DNA of 64,000 bases, taken from positions 18,470 to 82,469 of the IMG/VR virus record IMGVR_UViG_3300033571_019537. One strand, given 5' to 3'. The notes beneath the pieces were generated by a model. It worked only from the letters and a program-made list of their open reading frames with translations, was not told the DNA's origin and ran no database searches. Position 1 is the stretch's first letter. Every line of letters starts with the position of its first letter. Of this stretch, positions 8,826 to 17,455 are shown one piece after another. The DNA comes from a virus. Made by a program: the position numbers and the translations under genes.

Positions 8826-8894
8826 AATTCTATCCACAATATTATAACAGATAATAAAAGGGACTATTAAAACTTAAATATTATGGATAGAATT
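8826..8894. repeat. 18-bp inverted repeat, 33-nt loop
   Basis: The left arm 8826-8843 (AATTCTATCCACAATATT) and the right arm 8877-8894 (AATATTATGGATAGAATT) pair with one mismatch. The element lies in the 105-nt gap between two leftward genes, with the right arm 10 nt past the stop of the NUMOD4 gene. It could form a stem-loop in that gene's 3' UTR, act as an operator, or be a small mobile-element relic. Confidence 0.6.
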
Positions 8895-8903
8895 TTATCG
8901 GTA

Positions 8904-9260
8904 TTAGATATTACCGAATTGGTGTTTGATTAAGTTACTTCTATACCAGATTTTACGTTCACCGTTTCTGTTGTATAGGGAGTAACCATCTTTGTTTTTA
9001 CCATAACCTACTAAAACATACCCTGTTTTTTTGTTACGAATCATACCAGTTTTATTAATTTCATAGAAACCAACATAACCTTTTAAATCATACCAAGTTT
9101 GGTTAGATTTAGTAGTTTTCGCAACCATCTTTGGAGTTTTAATTGTTTTAGATGATTTGGTAATTGAGTTTTTAGTCATTTGACTCTTTTCCGTAGGTTT
9201 TGAACCTTTTGTCACAAACTTCCTTGAAGTTGTTGACACTTTATTTGTTTTTGTACTCAT
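8904..9260 (-). CDS. NUMOD4-domain protein with basic N-terminal tail
   Basis: 118 aa. Residues about 1-55 are low complexity (Lys, Thr, Ser) and strongly basic. Residues about 56-85 contain WYDLKGYVGFYEINKTG and IRNKKTG, the NUMOD4 motif normally found next to HNH homing-endonuclease domains, where it contacts DNA. No HNH catalytic core is present, so this is a standalone DNA-binding NUMOD4 protein or the remnant of a homing endonuclease. Base composition is less AT-rich than its neighbours. An inverted repeat follows the gene. Confidence 0.65.
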   Translation of the reverse strand: MSTKTNKVSTTSRKFVTKGSKPTEKSQMTKNSITKSSKTIKTPKMVAKTTKSNQTWYDLKGYVGFYEINKTGMIRNKKTGYVLVGYGKNKDGYSLYNRNGERKIWYRSNLIKHQFGNI

Positions 9261-9313
9261 GTAAGAAATATAATGTAGTTTTCAGAAAGTTAAAGTTATT
9301 TATTAACTTTGCA

Positions 9314-9685
9314 TTAAAATACTTCTGTATAAATATATTTTTCGTTCTCCTGAAATTGGATGTTATTTCTTTTTAAAAGTATTTTCACAAACTTATTTAA
9401 ACCATCATAATTAATTTTTTCAAATCCTATTTTTCCTTTAAAATTCAATTCTTTTATAAAGTTAATAATATCACCAAATAGTAATAAATTTGGATAAAAT
9501 GTTGGTTTAAAGAAATATTTTGGGTGTTTGTAGTATAAACAATTTATATTGTCTTTATTATAGTGAATTAAATAATGATTTGGTTCACCTAAAAAATCAA
9601 TTCTAATCTCATTATAACTTTCAGGTAAAATTATTTTAACATCTTTCCATTTATCCAATATTTTTTTATATTTTTTCTTGTTCAT
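9314..9685 (-). CDS. Hypothetical protein
   Basis: 123 aa, basic at the N terminus (MNKKKYKKILDKW), with mixed alpha/beta content and many aromatics. No known domain. Its start lies 20 nt inside the 3' end of the upstream gene, so the two are translated together. Confidence 0.6.
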   Translation of the reverse strand: MNKKKYKKILDKWKDVKIILPESYNEIRIDFLGEPNHYLIHYNKDNINCLYYKHPKYFFKPTFYPNLLLFGDIINFIKELNFKGKIGFEKINYDGLNKFVKILLKRNNIQFQENEKYIYTEVF

Positions 9686-10205
9686 ATTTTTTATTAATTA
9701 AAAATTTATTGGTGGTAGGTTTTTTATCTTTTGAATAGTAGAAAAATTTTTCTTTTAAAAATTTATTTATAAAAAAATCATAAATTCTATCTCGACTTAA
9801 ATCATAAGTATAATAAGTTAATACATTAACTTCATTTTCTTTTATAAATTCTTCTATAATTGCAAAAACATATTTAAAAATAGTTATACTGTTGTTTTTA
9901 TTAGTTTTAATATCATTAACATTTTGACCATCAATAACCACACCAAAATCCAAATAATATTTATTATCTAAGTTTTTAATTAATTCATAAAGTTCTGTAT
10001 CAGGTATCATTATTTTCCCAATATCTTTAATTTTTAGAAAGGCAACATAATATACTAAATCACCATCTTTAAATGTAAATTTTATTTCATTACCTTTAAT
10101 TGTTTTAGTGTATTCATTTGGTAAAATTAAATTATCAATTATTTCCAATAATAATTTTATTCTGTTTTCCTCAATTAATTCTTTTAAAATTTCACCTATT
10201 TTCAT
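9666..10205 (-). CDS. Phage protein with the recurrent IIxxFI...R domain
   Basis: 179 aa. The middle and C-terminal part (about residues 50-150) carries a domain that recurs in proteins at 28823, 47076 and 51987: a hydrophobic strand region, then a helix of the form VxxIIxxFIxxNxV, a short strand, and R-x(3)-Y-x-FFxxKFL. Function is unknown; the family is common in T4-like phages of environmental bacteria. It starts 4 nt before the stop of the 10202 gene. Confidence 0.65.
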   Translation of the reverse strand: MKIGEILKELIEENRIKLLLEIIDNLILPNEYTKTIKGNEIKFTFKDGDLVYYVAFLKIKDIGKIMIPDTELYELIKNLDNKYYLDFGVVIDGQNVNDIKTNKNNSITIFKYVFAIIEEFIKENEVNVLTYYTYDLSRDRIYDFFINKFLKEKFFYYSKDKKPTTNKFLINKKYEQEKI

Positions 10206-10522
10206 AATTTTTGTTCTATTCTATAAATAGTAGTTTCATAATTACCATTACCTTTATATTCAGTATTACCTTCTATAAAATATTCAACAGTACCATCTAT
10301 AAAAGAATAATTTTTTAAGGTATTAGGTATTCTATCAACATCTAATGTTTTAAATTGAAAATTATCCCATTTATGTCCTATTGGAATTTCTCCAGAATAT
10401 TTACCCTCAAAAAATTTTGGTACAGTTTTTATTGTTACTTTTGGTGAATTATTAAATTCAATTCTAAATTCATTACTTCTTTCTCCATTTGTATCCCTTA
10501 ATATTAATATTCCTTTTTTCAT
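10202..10522 (-). CDS. Small hypothetical protein
   Basis: 106 aa, beta-rich, with alternating charged and hydrophobic residues and no membrane segment. No family recognised. ATGA overlaps on both sides link it with the glycosyltransferase upstream and the 9666 gene downstream. Confidence 0.6.
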   Translation of the reverse strand: MKKGILILRDTNGERSNEFRIEFNNSPKVTIKTVPKFFEGKYSGEIPIGHKWDNFQFKTLDVDRIPNTLKNYSFIDGTVEYFIEGNTEYKGNGNYETTIYRIEQKL

Positions 10523-11715
10523 ACTAAAACCTCCTTATTTACAAGGGAATGATATAAATCCCTTCTTTTTTTTGAAACTTCTTTTATTTCATATTTTTGA
10601 ACAGTTTCATATAATTTTTCACCCATTTCTTTTATTTTATTTGGGTTATTTATTAATAATTTAATTTTCTTATACCAATCTTTATGATTTTTATGTGAAT
10701 CTATTAAAAATCCATTTTCACCATCAATAATATCTTCTTGATATGGTGGTAGATTTTGGGCAATTAAAACTTTTTTATGAAACCCTGCTTCTAGTATCTT
10801 TAAATTACTTTTGACTCCATTAAATGTATTATCCACTAAAGGTGCAAGTGATATATCAAAAAGATTGTAATTTGATGCATAAGTGGAAATAGGTTTAGTC
10901 CAAACTCTTCTATAATTTTCGTTATTCCATTGATTAAAATCATCTTTTATAAATTTATTTAAAAATCCTTTATATTGCGGTGTACAATTCTTATAATTAT
11001 CTGTAAATATTTTTTCATATTCATACCACACAGTTTCCATAGGTTTGATTGGTCTTTCTTTCATTTCACCAGTATCTTTATTAATTTCTTTAACTGTACC
11101 TCGCAAATCAAAACCACATAAAACTAATTGTGTATTTGGGAAATCTTGTGGAATTCTATTAATGGATGACATTAATTTAACATCATGTAAGTGAGAAGAA
11201 CCACATAAATAACCAATCCTAATTTTATCAGAATTTTCAGGATTTGATTTAAATTGTTCACTTTCTGAATTAATTGCATTTGGTATTACAAATACATTTT
11301 TATTAATTGGTTTTATTAAATCTGCGAATGTTTTTGTGGTTGTTGTGACATAATCAGATTCTTTAATATTTTTAATTATTAATTTATCTAAACCATATTG
11401 TCTTACAATACTATGTGCTGGATGGGTATGTGGTGGAGACCAGTAATCATCTATATCACATATTGTAACAATACCTAATTTCTTACAAACACTAAAAAAT
11501 TCATCCATTCTTTCATAATGAGTTGCAGTTCTATGAAAATGAACTATTTGATAATCTTTTAGATATTGTTCTGTTGGTTCATATTCATTAACAAAACGAA
11601 TATCCACTTTAAATTCTTCTGGATATAATTTCTCTAAAAAAGTATGTGGTTCTATTGAACGATAAGTACCAACCCCAAATTGGTCTGATGGTATTACTAA
11701 AATTCTCTTTTGCAT
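10519..11715 (-). CDS. Glycosyltransferase (GT-B fold, family 4-like)
   Basis: 398 aa. The N-terminal Rossmann half begins KRILVIPSDQFGVGTYR and includes VHFHRTA and CDIDDYW. The C-terminal half begins near FVIPNAI and contains IRIGYLCGSSHLHD, then NLKILEAGFHKKVLIAQ with the E of the donor-binding E-x7-E-like region, and GENGFLID. The layout fits retaining GT-B enzymes that transfer sugars from nucleotide donors. In phages these modify DNA bases, virion proteins or host surface glycans; the target cannot be read here. It heads a leftward run and is divergent from the HDYFH protein. Confidence 0.8.
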   Translation of the reverse strand: MQKRILVIPSDQFGVGTYRSIEPHTFLEKLYPEEFKVDIRFVNEYEPTEQYLKDYQIVHFHRTATHYERMDEFFSVCKKLGIVTICDIDDYWSPPHTHPAHSIVRQYGLDKLIIKNIKESDYVTTTTKTFADLIKPINKNVFVIPNAINSESEQFKSNPENSDKIRIGYLCGSSHLHDVKLMSSINRIPQDFPNTQLVLCGFDLRGTVKEINKDTGEMKERPIKPMETVWYEYEKIFTDNYKNCTPQYKGFLNKFIKDDFNQWNNENYRRVWTKPISTYASNYNLFDISLAPLVDNTFNGVKSNLKILEAGFHKKVLIAQNLPPYQEDIIDGENGFLIDSHKNHKDWYKKIKLLINNPNKIKEMGEKLYETVQKYEIKEVSKKRRDLYHSLVNKEVLV

Positions 11716-11759
11716 AAAAGAAATTTAATATATTTATATAAAAAGTAAAAAAATAATAA

Positions 11760-12422
11760 ATGTTTTTTAAAGAAAATATAACAATAAAAAATAAATATGA
11801 TGAATTTGTATATGCATGTATAGTGGCAGAAGAATATGATAAATTACCATTAAAAAATGAAGATGACTTTGATTATTGGAATTATTTAATATTATCTAAT
11901 GATGTTCTTTATAAAAGAATTACTGGTAAAATAAATGTTATATTTGTTGATGATGACCCCTATAAAAATCATTCTGAAATTGTTAATGATATAAAAAATA
12001 ATAGAACATTAAAGATATGGAAAGGTGCAAGTGATTTACATCTATTCTTTTCCCCTATACAAAATTGGGTTTTCAGAACAGTACATGATTATTTTCATGA
12101 CATAGGCGAATTTAATTTAAGAGGTGAATATAAAGTATATAATAGACAAATTAAATTAGCAAAAAATAAGGCAATACCTGCACTTTTTACTGAAATAATA
12201 GGACAAATATCTTATGCAATTATTACTGATGGATTTCCTGAACAAAAAGTTGCAAAAATGAATGGATTTGATTATTTTAATGTTGGTTTATATCTATCAC
12301 CAATGTTAAAAGAAAGACATAAAGTTCTTTTAAATGATTTAATGAATGAAGAACTTTATTTGAATATTAAAGGTTTTGAATCTGTTAATTTCTATGAAAA
12401 ATTTAAACAATTATATCTTTAA
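11760..12422 (+). CDS. HDYFH-family phage protein (larger paralogue)
   Basis: 220 aa. The central WVFRTVHDYFHD segment followed about 9 residues on by GEYKVYNR is conserved with the protein at 50538 (FRASHDYFH, then GELKVYK). The spaced H, D, H and E residues could bind a metal. Families with this layout are frequent in large phages but uncharacterised. It is a lone plus-strand gene whose 3' end overlaps the next leftward gene by 4 nt. Confidence 0.65.
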   Translation: MFFKENITIKNKYDEFVYACIVAEEYDKLPLKNEDDFDYWNYLILSNDVLYKRITGKINVIFVDDDPYKNHSEIVNDIKNNRTLKIWKGASDLHLFFSPIQNWVFRTVHDYFHDIGEFNLRGEYKVYNRQIKLAKNKAIPALFTEIIGQISYAIITDGFPEQKVAKMNGFDYFNVGLYLSPMLKERHKVLLNDLMNEELYLNIKGFESVNFYEKFKQLYL

Positions 12423-13471
12423 ACCTTAATTTGTATATCAAATATTATTGCCTGATTTTTTGATTTTTCTATTGGTCTATCTGGTTTAACTATTGCAACC
12501 AATTCATCTAAATCATTATATAAACCTATTTCTGTGATAAAAACTGATTCTATTCCAACACCTCCCTGACCATAGGATTCCAAAAATGTTGGATTTGAAG
12601 TTTCATAAAATTCATTAGGTTGAGCAAGACAAGTAATATGTTGAATAAATTCTGTATTAATTGAATTAAATGTTAATTCTGATAAAGTAGAACCTGTAAA
12701 ATATAAATCTGAAAATTCTGTATTTCCTGTATAATTTGTTGAACCGTTAATTGTACCTGCACTAAATGGGAAATTATTAACTATTGTTGGGTGTGATAAT
12801 ACAATAAAACCTTTATCTAAAAATGCAATACCTACTGGTTCATCAATTTCTGATTGATTAGAGGAAAAGAATTTAAAAGGTTCTTTATTATTTGTTAAAA
12901 ATGCATTTCCTGTATTATATCCTGTTGACCAAGATTTAGAATTATCACCTTTAGGTTTTTTAATTGAATCACTAAATAAAAATACAATATTACTTTCATA
13001 AGGTGTTAAAGTACCACTTGGTTGACCAAATTCCTTAGATTCATTTGATGAATCAGAATAAAGAGTATCAAAAAATTGTTTATAGTTTGTTTGTTCAACA
13101 AATGTAGAATAAATTTCAATTACATCAGATGGTGTTGAACCAGTGGGTATGGTTAATTTAATTTTTTTACCATCAATTAATTCACCATAAGTATCTTTAG
13201 GTATCTCAATAAAAATTATTTCATCTGTATTAAATCCAGAAAAACCTGTATCTATAAATCCACCATTTTGTCTTGTTGACAAAAATTTATTTTTTTGTAA
13301 ATTTGTTATTGGTAAATTAAATGTTGCAAACATATTACCAAATTCATTATTAATCAAAGTTCTATTTGCATAAGTAAATTTAAGGTCTGAATCATTTAAT
13401 GTTACTTGACCTAAACTAACTATTGTTTTAGTAAATTGTCCTGTTCCTTGCTCTACTGGTTTTAAAAACAT
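12419..13471 (-). CDS. Tail or fibre structural protein
   Basis: 350 aa, beta-rich, Ser/Thr/Asn/Gly-rich, without signal peptide. The last 45 residues (FITEIGLYNDLDELVAIVKP...RPIEKS) are clearly paralogous to the C terminus of the 15392 protein (ITDIGIYDTDKKLVGIGK...PIEKH). This shared tail suggests a common attachment or folding domain. It is the last gene in the leftward tail block. An ATATTTATAAAATA element lies about 15-30 nt upstream. Confidence 0.65.
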   Translation of the reverse strand: MFLKPVEQGTGQFTKTIVSLGQVTLNDSDLKFTYANRTLINNEFGNMFATFNLPITNLQKNKFLSTRQNGGFIDTGFSGFNTDEIIFIEIPKDTYGELIDGKKIKLTIPTGSTPSDVIEIYSTFVEQTNYKQFFDTLYSDSSNESKEFGQPSGTLTPYESNIVFLFSDSIKKPKGDNSKSWSTGYNTGNAFLTNNKEPFKFFSSNQSEIDEPVGIAFLDKGFIVLSHPTIVNNFPFSAGTINGSTNYTGNTEFSDLYFTGSTLSELTFNSINTEFIQHITCLAQPNEFYETSNPTFLESYGQGGVGIESVFITEIGLYNDLDELVAIVKPDRPIEKSKNQAIIFDIQIKV

Positions 13472-13531
13472 ATCTTTTTATTTTATAAATATTCGTTAAT
13501 TACTTCCCCCTAAAGGATTATTTTGTCCTAC

Positions 13532-13933
13532 TTAATTACCAAAAGGATTACTACCACTACTAAATATATTAATATTAGGGTTATTATTTAATGTACTAAC
13601 ATTAGTACTACAATCTATTTTAATTGTTGGTTGTGTATTTGAACCAATTAAAGGTTTACCTTTACCTATTATCGTAATATTTTCCTGTATAGGTAAAGTA
13701 TCTCTTTGTAAAAAATATTGTGTATAAGTTGTTCTATTTACTATATCATTTGAATTAACAGAAACAACATCCCAAACTTTACCTGAACCAAAACCACCAC
13801 TACCTGAATTACTAACTGATATAAATTGACTTTTTTCTTCACTATCTAGTGAATTAAAATGTGAATCCAAAATAGTATTCTTATTTTTGTATATTAAATT
13901 ACATAAACGTTTATTTACATCAAAAGTTGCCAT
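13532..13933 (-). CDS. Small tail-block protein
   Basis: 133 aa, with a helical N terminus (MATFDVNKRLCNLIYKNKN), then a Gly/Ser-rich linker (SNSGSGGFGSG) and an Asn/Ser/Thr-rich C-terminal half ending SGSNPFGN. The composition fits a virion fibre or baseplate accessory. No family recognised. It lies between two fibre-like genes of the same direction. Confidence 0.6.
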   Translation of the reverse strand: MATFDVNKRLCNLIYKNKNTILDSHFNSLDSEEKSQFISVSNSGSGGFGSGKVWDVVSVNSNDIVNRTTYTQYFLQRDTLPIQENITIIGKGKPLIGSNTQPTIKIDCSTNVSTLNNNPNINIFSSGSNPFGN

Positions 13934-13944
13934 AATTATGTTTT

Positions 13945-15153
13945 TTATAAAATTGTTATGAAATCACCATTTTGATTCCAATTATTAGTGTTTTTACTCA
14001 TTTTAAAAGTAATATTTAATTCACCAAATTTAGATTGTATTGTTTGAGAAATAAAATTCATTCCAATGGAAACATAATCTATATTTGATTGTGTAAAACC
14101 AAAACCAGAATTAACCAACCAACCCATTGTTTGCTGTAACAAATCAATTTCTTTATTCATTAAATCATTACCAAAACGTTTTATATGGTCATGTGAACCA
14201 CTTTGGTCATTATATGTTGTTTCTATATTTGCAACATAAACTAATTTTTGTGTTGGGTTATTGGGATTTGTTATTCTAACCGATGGTACTAATTTACGTT
14301 GTTTAGATAAAAATATATTAGAATTGTTTTCAACTAATTCAGGTTTAAAGAAATTAGTTACACCTAAATTTGGTATAGTAGTTAATATTGCAGAACCTAT
14401 AACATCCAAAGGTACTAAAGGGTTATTTGTATCAACAACTGAATAACCATATTCTCTACCCATTAAAACAACACCACCAGGTCCTGAACCAAAATAAGAA
14501 TTCAAACCTAAATCTAAAGAAGATAATAAAAATTTAAGTGGTGAATCAACTAAATTATTAAAATTTCTATTTCTATAATTAATTGGATTTAATAATAAAG
14601 TTTCAAAACTTAAATATTCATTTTGAATTTTTCTAAATAAATTATAATCCTGTTGTGTTTTAAATTCAACTTTAACATCATCATATTCTATACCAACTGT
14701 GTTACTGTTTGAATCAATTTCTTCAATTCTTATGAAGTTGTAAAAATCTATAATAGGTGATTTTAAATCTTTATTAAAAGTAGTTGTGGATGATTGATTA
14801 TCCAAATAAGCACAATAATTTCCCAAATCAATTTCAACATTTAAAACATTATAAGAAATATTATCATTTACAAATCTTAATTCTTTTATTGTAGTTTCAG
14901 TTAAACCAGAAATACTAATTTTATTTTTAATATCCACATTTCTTGCAACAGATAACACACAACCAATGTGGTCACCAGTAACATCAGGTACTTTACCTGG
15001 TGAATTTCTATTTTCAATTAAATAATTAGTATCAGAATCACCTAAACTAAATTTAGTGATATTTTTACTTATACCACTTAAAATAATTTCCCTACCTTTT
15101 TGTGTTAGGTGCGAATCTAATGTTATTGTTGTTGCACTTGTTATGTAACCCAT
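13945..15153 (-). CDS. Tail structural protein with LTxKGREIILSG N-terminal domain
   Basis: 402 aa. The N terminus (LDSHLTQKGREIILSG, then KFSLGDSDTNYLIE) is paralogous to the N termini of the 15141 and 15392 proteins (LTNKSKNELLKG...KFSISDNDVNYNIE; LTDYGRKQLSLG...WGLGDSEMDYQ). Such a shared N-terminal domain suggests these proteins dock at equivalent sites on the baseplate or tail. The rest is mixed alpha/beta. Its start overlaps the stop of the 83-residue paralogue by 13 nt. Confidence 0.7.
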   Translation of the reverse strand: MGYITSATTITLDSHLTQKGREIILSGISKNITKFSLGDSDTNYLIENRNSPGKVPDVTGDHIGCVLSVARNVDIKNKISISGLTETTIKELRFVNDNISYNVLNVEIDLGNYCAYLDNQSSTTTFNKDLKSPIIDFYNFIRIEEIDSNSNTVGIEYDDVKVEFKTQQDYNLFRKIQNEYLSFETLLLNPINYRNRNFNNLVDSPLKFLLSSLDLGLNSYFGSGPGGVVLMGREYGYSVVDTNNPLVPLDVIGSAILTTIPNLGVTNFFKPELVENNSNIFLSKQRKLVPSVRITNPNNPTQKLVYVANIETTYNDQSGSHDHIKRFGNDLMNKEIDLLQQTMGWLVNSGFGFTQSNIDYVSIGMNFISQTIQSKFGELNITFKMSKNTNNWNQNGDFITIL

Positions 15154-15392
15154 TTTATTTTATTTTTAATATCTTCTAAATTAATTGATTGTAAACAATC
15201 ACCCATTTCTCCTCTAATTCTATTTATATCTTCATTTCTTTCTTCTATATTATAATTAACATCATTATCAGAAATACTAAATTTTGTTACTTTTAAAAAG
15301 TTATTATTACCTTTTAAAAGTTCATTTTTAGACTTATTAGTTAGAATAATAGTCAAAGTATTTCCTGATGCAACTAAATATGGTAAACTCAT
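15141..15392 (-). CDS. Minimal paralogue of the tail N-terminal domain
   Basis: 83 aa consisting almost entirely of the domain found at the N termini of the 13945 and 15392 proteins (LTNKSKNELLKGNNNFL, then ISDNDVNYNIEERNED). It is either a truncated duplicate or a stand-alone connector. It overlaps both neighbours: one base with the upstream stop and 13 nt with the downstream start. Confidence 0.65.
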   Translation of the reverse strand: MSLPYLVASGNTLTIILTNKSKNELLKGNNNFLKVTKFSISDNDVNYNIEERNEDINRIRGEMGDCLQSINLEDIKNKIKWVT

Positions 15393-17428
15393 TAAAAATC
15401 AATTCCTAATTCTATTATTACTGTTTTTGCATTATGTTTCTCGATAGGTGAAGATAATTTACCTATACCAACTAATTTTTTATCTGTATCATAAATACCA
15501 ATATCTGTAATATGTATGTTTTGATTTCCATTAACAAATGTTGGATTTATTGATTGGTTAAATTCATTAGGTTTTAAATTAAAAATAAAATTTGTTTTAT
15601 ATGTAGTTGCCTCAATTTTAGTGTCAACATTACCAAATAAAAATCTTTCATCACCAAATTGTAATTTGTTTGGTTGATTTGTTAATGGTAAACCACTTAA
15701 AAAATTATTAATGTTATAGGTTGTTGCACCTGTATAAGTATTATAATCAATTATAAATGTTGAATTTTCTATTTCAATAGGGTCTAAATTATCACTTCCA
15801 GAAAATTTTAATGAATTATCTGTAAAATTAATTATTTTCCAATTTTGTGGGTTTGGTCTATCACCAATATTTACTTTTTGACAAATAACATAAAAATTAT
15901 TCGCCTGAAAACCACTACCATCTGAACCATCAGTCATATAAGGAAAAGTGGATTCATTTACTGCATCAAAATAACAAACAACATTAACTGGTGAAGAAAC
16001 ACCAACTTTATTTATACTTGAATAATACTGACAATGTATTCCATTTGTAAAACCAGAATTTGTTGTGAATAAATAAGAAACCCATAATTCTTCATAAGGT
16101 TGTAAAAGTGATGTTTGTGATGTTGTTTCTAAATTTAATTTAATTTGTGGTAACGTATGAGAACGATTAGATTTATAAGATAAAACTGTAACCAATTCCT
16201 CATCTTCTATTGTACATATTTTTAAATCAGGAAAAATTTTACCAACAACATTTCCAAACCAATCTACTAAATCATAATATCTTAAAGAATAGTTTGTATT
16301 ACCTGTAAAAGTTAATGTTTTTTCTACTGTATCACCAGTAAAAGACATACCTAATCTATTACCTGTGGTAGAACCACTAAATTCTCTTTTATGCCACATA
16401 ATGTGTGGTAATGAAAGAACAAAGGTATTGTCATTGAATCTTTCACCATAAACATTATTAATATTATTGTTTGTATAATGGATTATTGCAATAGATTTTT
16501 GATTACTATTTTGTGATGTATAATCTAAAAGTTCTTTTGAACCTAAATATTGTTGTGACCCATAATCATTAATATCTTCATTAGTTAATTCTATTCCTGC
16601 CAAATTTTCTGAAAAAGGAATATTTAAATTCCAAACTGACACATCATCAACTGATAAATCACAAGTACCATCAAAAATTAAAGTAGAATTATTCCAATAA
16701 GGTATAGTAGAACCACTTCCATAAAAATTTGTTATAGATTCACCACCTGGAAAAAAAACAAAATAAGTTTCACCTGTTAAAGATGGATATAAAGAAAAAT
16801 CAGGTAATTCCCTATCAACTTCAATAGAAAGTGTACCACCACTTAATGTACCTGATAAAGATTCAATTTTGTAAAATAAAAATGTTTCTGGTTTTGTTTG
16901 AATTAATTGTGTTCTAATTATTGGATTATTAGGGTGAGTATATGCAATTAAAACAATATCACCTACTTCTGGTTCTTCGGTTAAAGAACCAATTGTATTA
17001 ACAATATTAGAAACTATTGTACCACCTGTAAATTCACTATTTAAGGCAAAACCTATATTTATATAGTATTTTTCTGGATTAGTTAAAATTGCTGATAAAT
17101 TATCCGTTGTTCCTGTAAAAAAACCTCTTGTTTCTGCTTGATTTATCACTTTTTGTTCAAAAGATTGTAAATTATTTAGTGTTTGATAAAAATCTACATC
17201 AGTAGTTAATCTTATAAGTGGATATTTTATATCTTGATTATTATCTTTTGGTCTTAAAATATTAAAAGTAGATAAATCAAATGTGTTTTCTAACGTTTGA
17301 TAATCCATTTCTGAATCACCTAAACCCCAAAAACTAAAATTTAGTTTACCTAAACTTAATTGTTTTCTTCCGTAATCAGTTAATTTTGCATTTATAAATG
17401 CAGAAGATTCTTTTATTATGTAAGACAT
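15392..17428 (-). CDS. Large tail/fibre structural protein
   Basis: 678 aa. The N-terminal paralogous domain (residues about 10-45, LTDYGRKQLSLG and WGLGDSEMDY) is joined to a long beta-rich body full of TG, GST and GNT turns. The C-terminal domain (ITDIGIYDTDKKLVGIGK) is shared with the 12419 protein. The two shared ends suggest that this protein is an intact fibre and that the 13945 and 12419 genes are split or partial relatives. A TATAAATA element sits 10 nt upstream of the ATG. Confidence 0.7.
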   Translation of the reverse strand: MSYIIKESSAFINAKLTDYGRKQLSLGKLNFSFWGLGDSEMDYQTLENTFDLSTFNILRPKDNNQDIKYPLIRLTTDVDFYQTLNNLQSFEQKVINQAETRGFFTGTTDNLSAILTNPEKYYINIGFALNSEFTGGTIVSNIVNTIGSLTEEPEVGDIVLIAYTHPNNPIIRTQLIQTKPETFLFYKIESLSGTLSGGTLSIEVDRELPDFSLYPSLTGETYFVFFPGGESITNFYGSGSTIPYWNNSTLIFDGTCDLSVDDVSVWNLNIPFSENLAGIELTNEDINDYGSQQYLGSKELLDYTSQNSNQKSIAIIHYTNNNINNVYGERFNDNTFVLSLPHIMWHKREFSGSTTGNRLGMSFTGDTVEKTLTFTGNTNYSLRYYDLVDWFGNVVGKIFPDLKICTIEDEELVTVLSYKSNRSHTLPQIKLNLETTSQTSLLQPYEELWVSYLFTTNSGFTNGIHCQYYSSINKVGVSSPVNVVCYFDAVNESTFPYMTDGSDGSGFQANNFYVICQKVNIGDRPNPQNWKIINFTDNSLKFSGSDNLDPIEIENSTFIIDYNTYTGATTYNINNFLSGLPLTNQPNKLQFGDERFLFGNVDTKIEATTYKTNFIFNLKPNEFNQSINPTFVNGNQNIHITDIGIYDTDKKLVGIGKLSSPIEKHNAKTVIIELGIDF

Positions 17429-17438
17429 TGTTAATTTT

Positions 17439-17446
17439 TATTTATA
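17439..17446 (-). promoter_or_regulatory. Candidate T4-like late promoter
   Basis: On the minus strand this reads TATAAATA, within ATATTTATAAATA, 10 nt ahead of the tail gene start at 17428. It is identical to the T4 late consensus, but A/T-only motifs are common in this genome, so support comes mainly from recurrence ahead of other virion genes. Confidence 0.35.
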
Positions 17447-17455
17447 AATATATGG

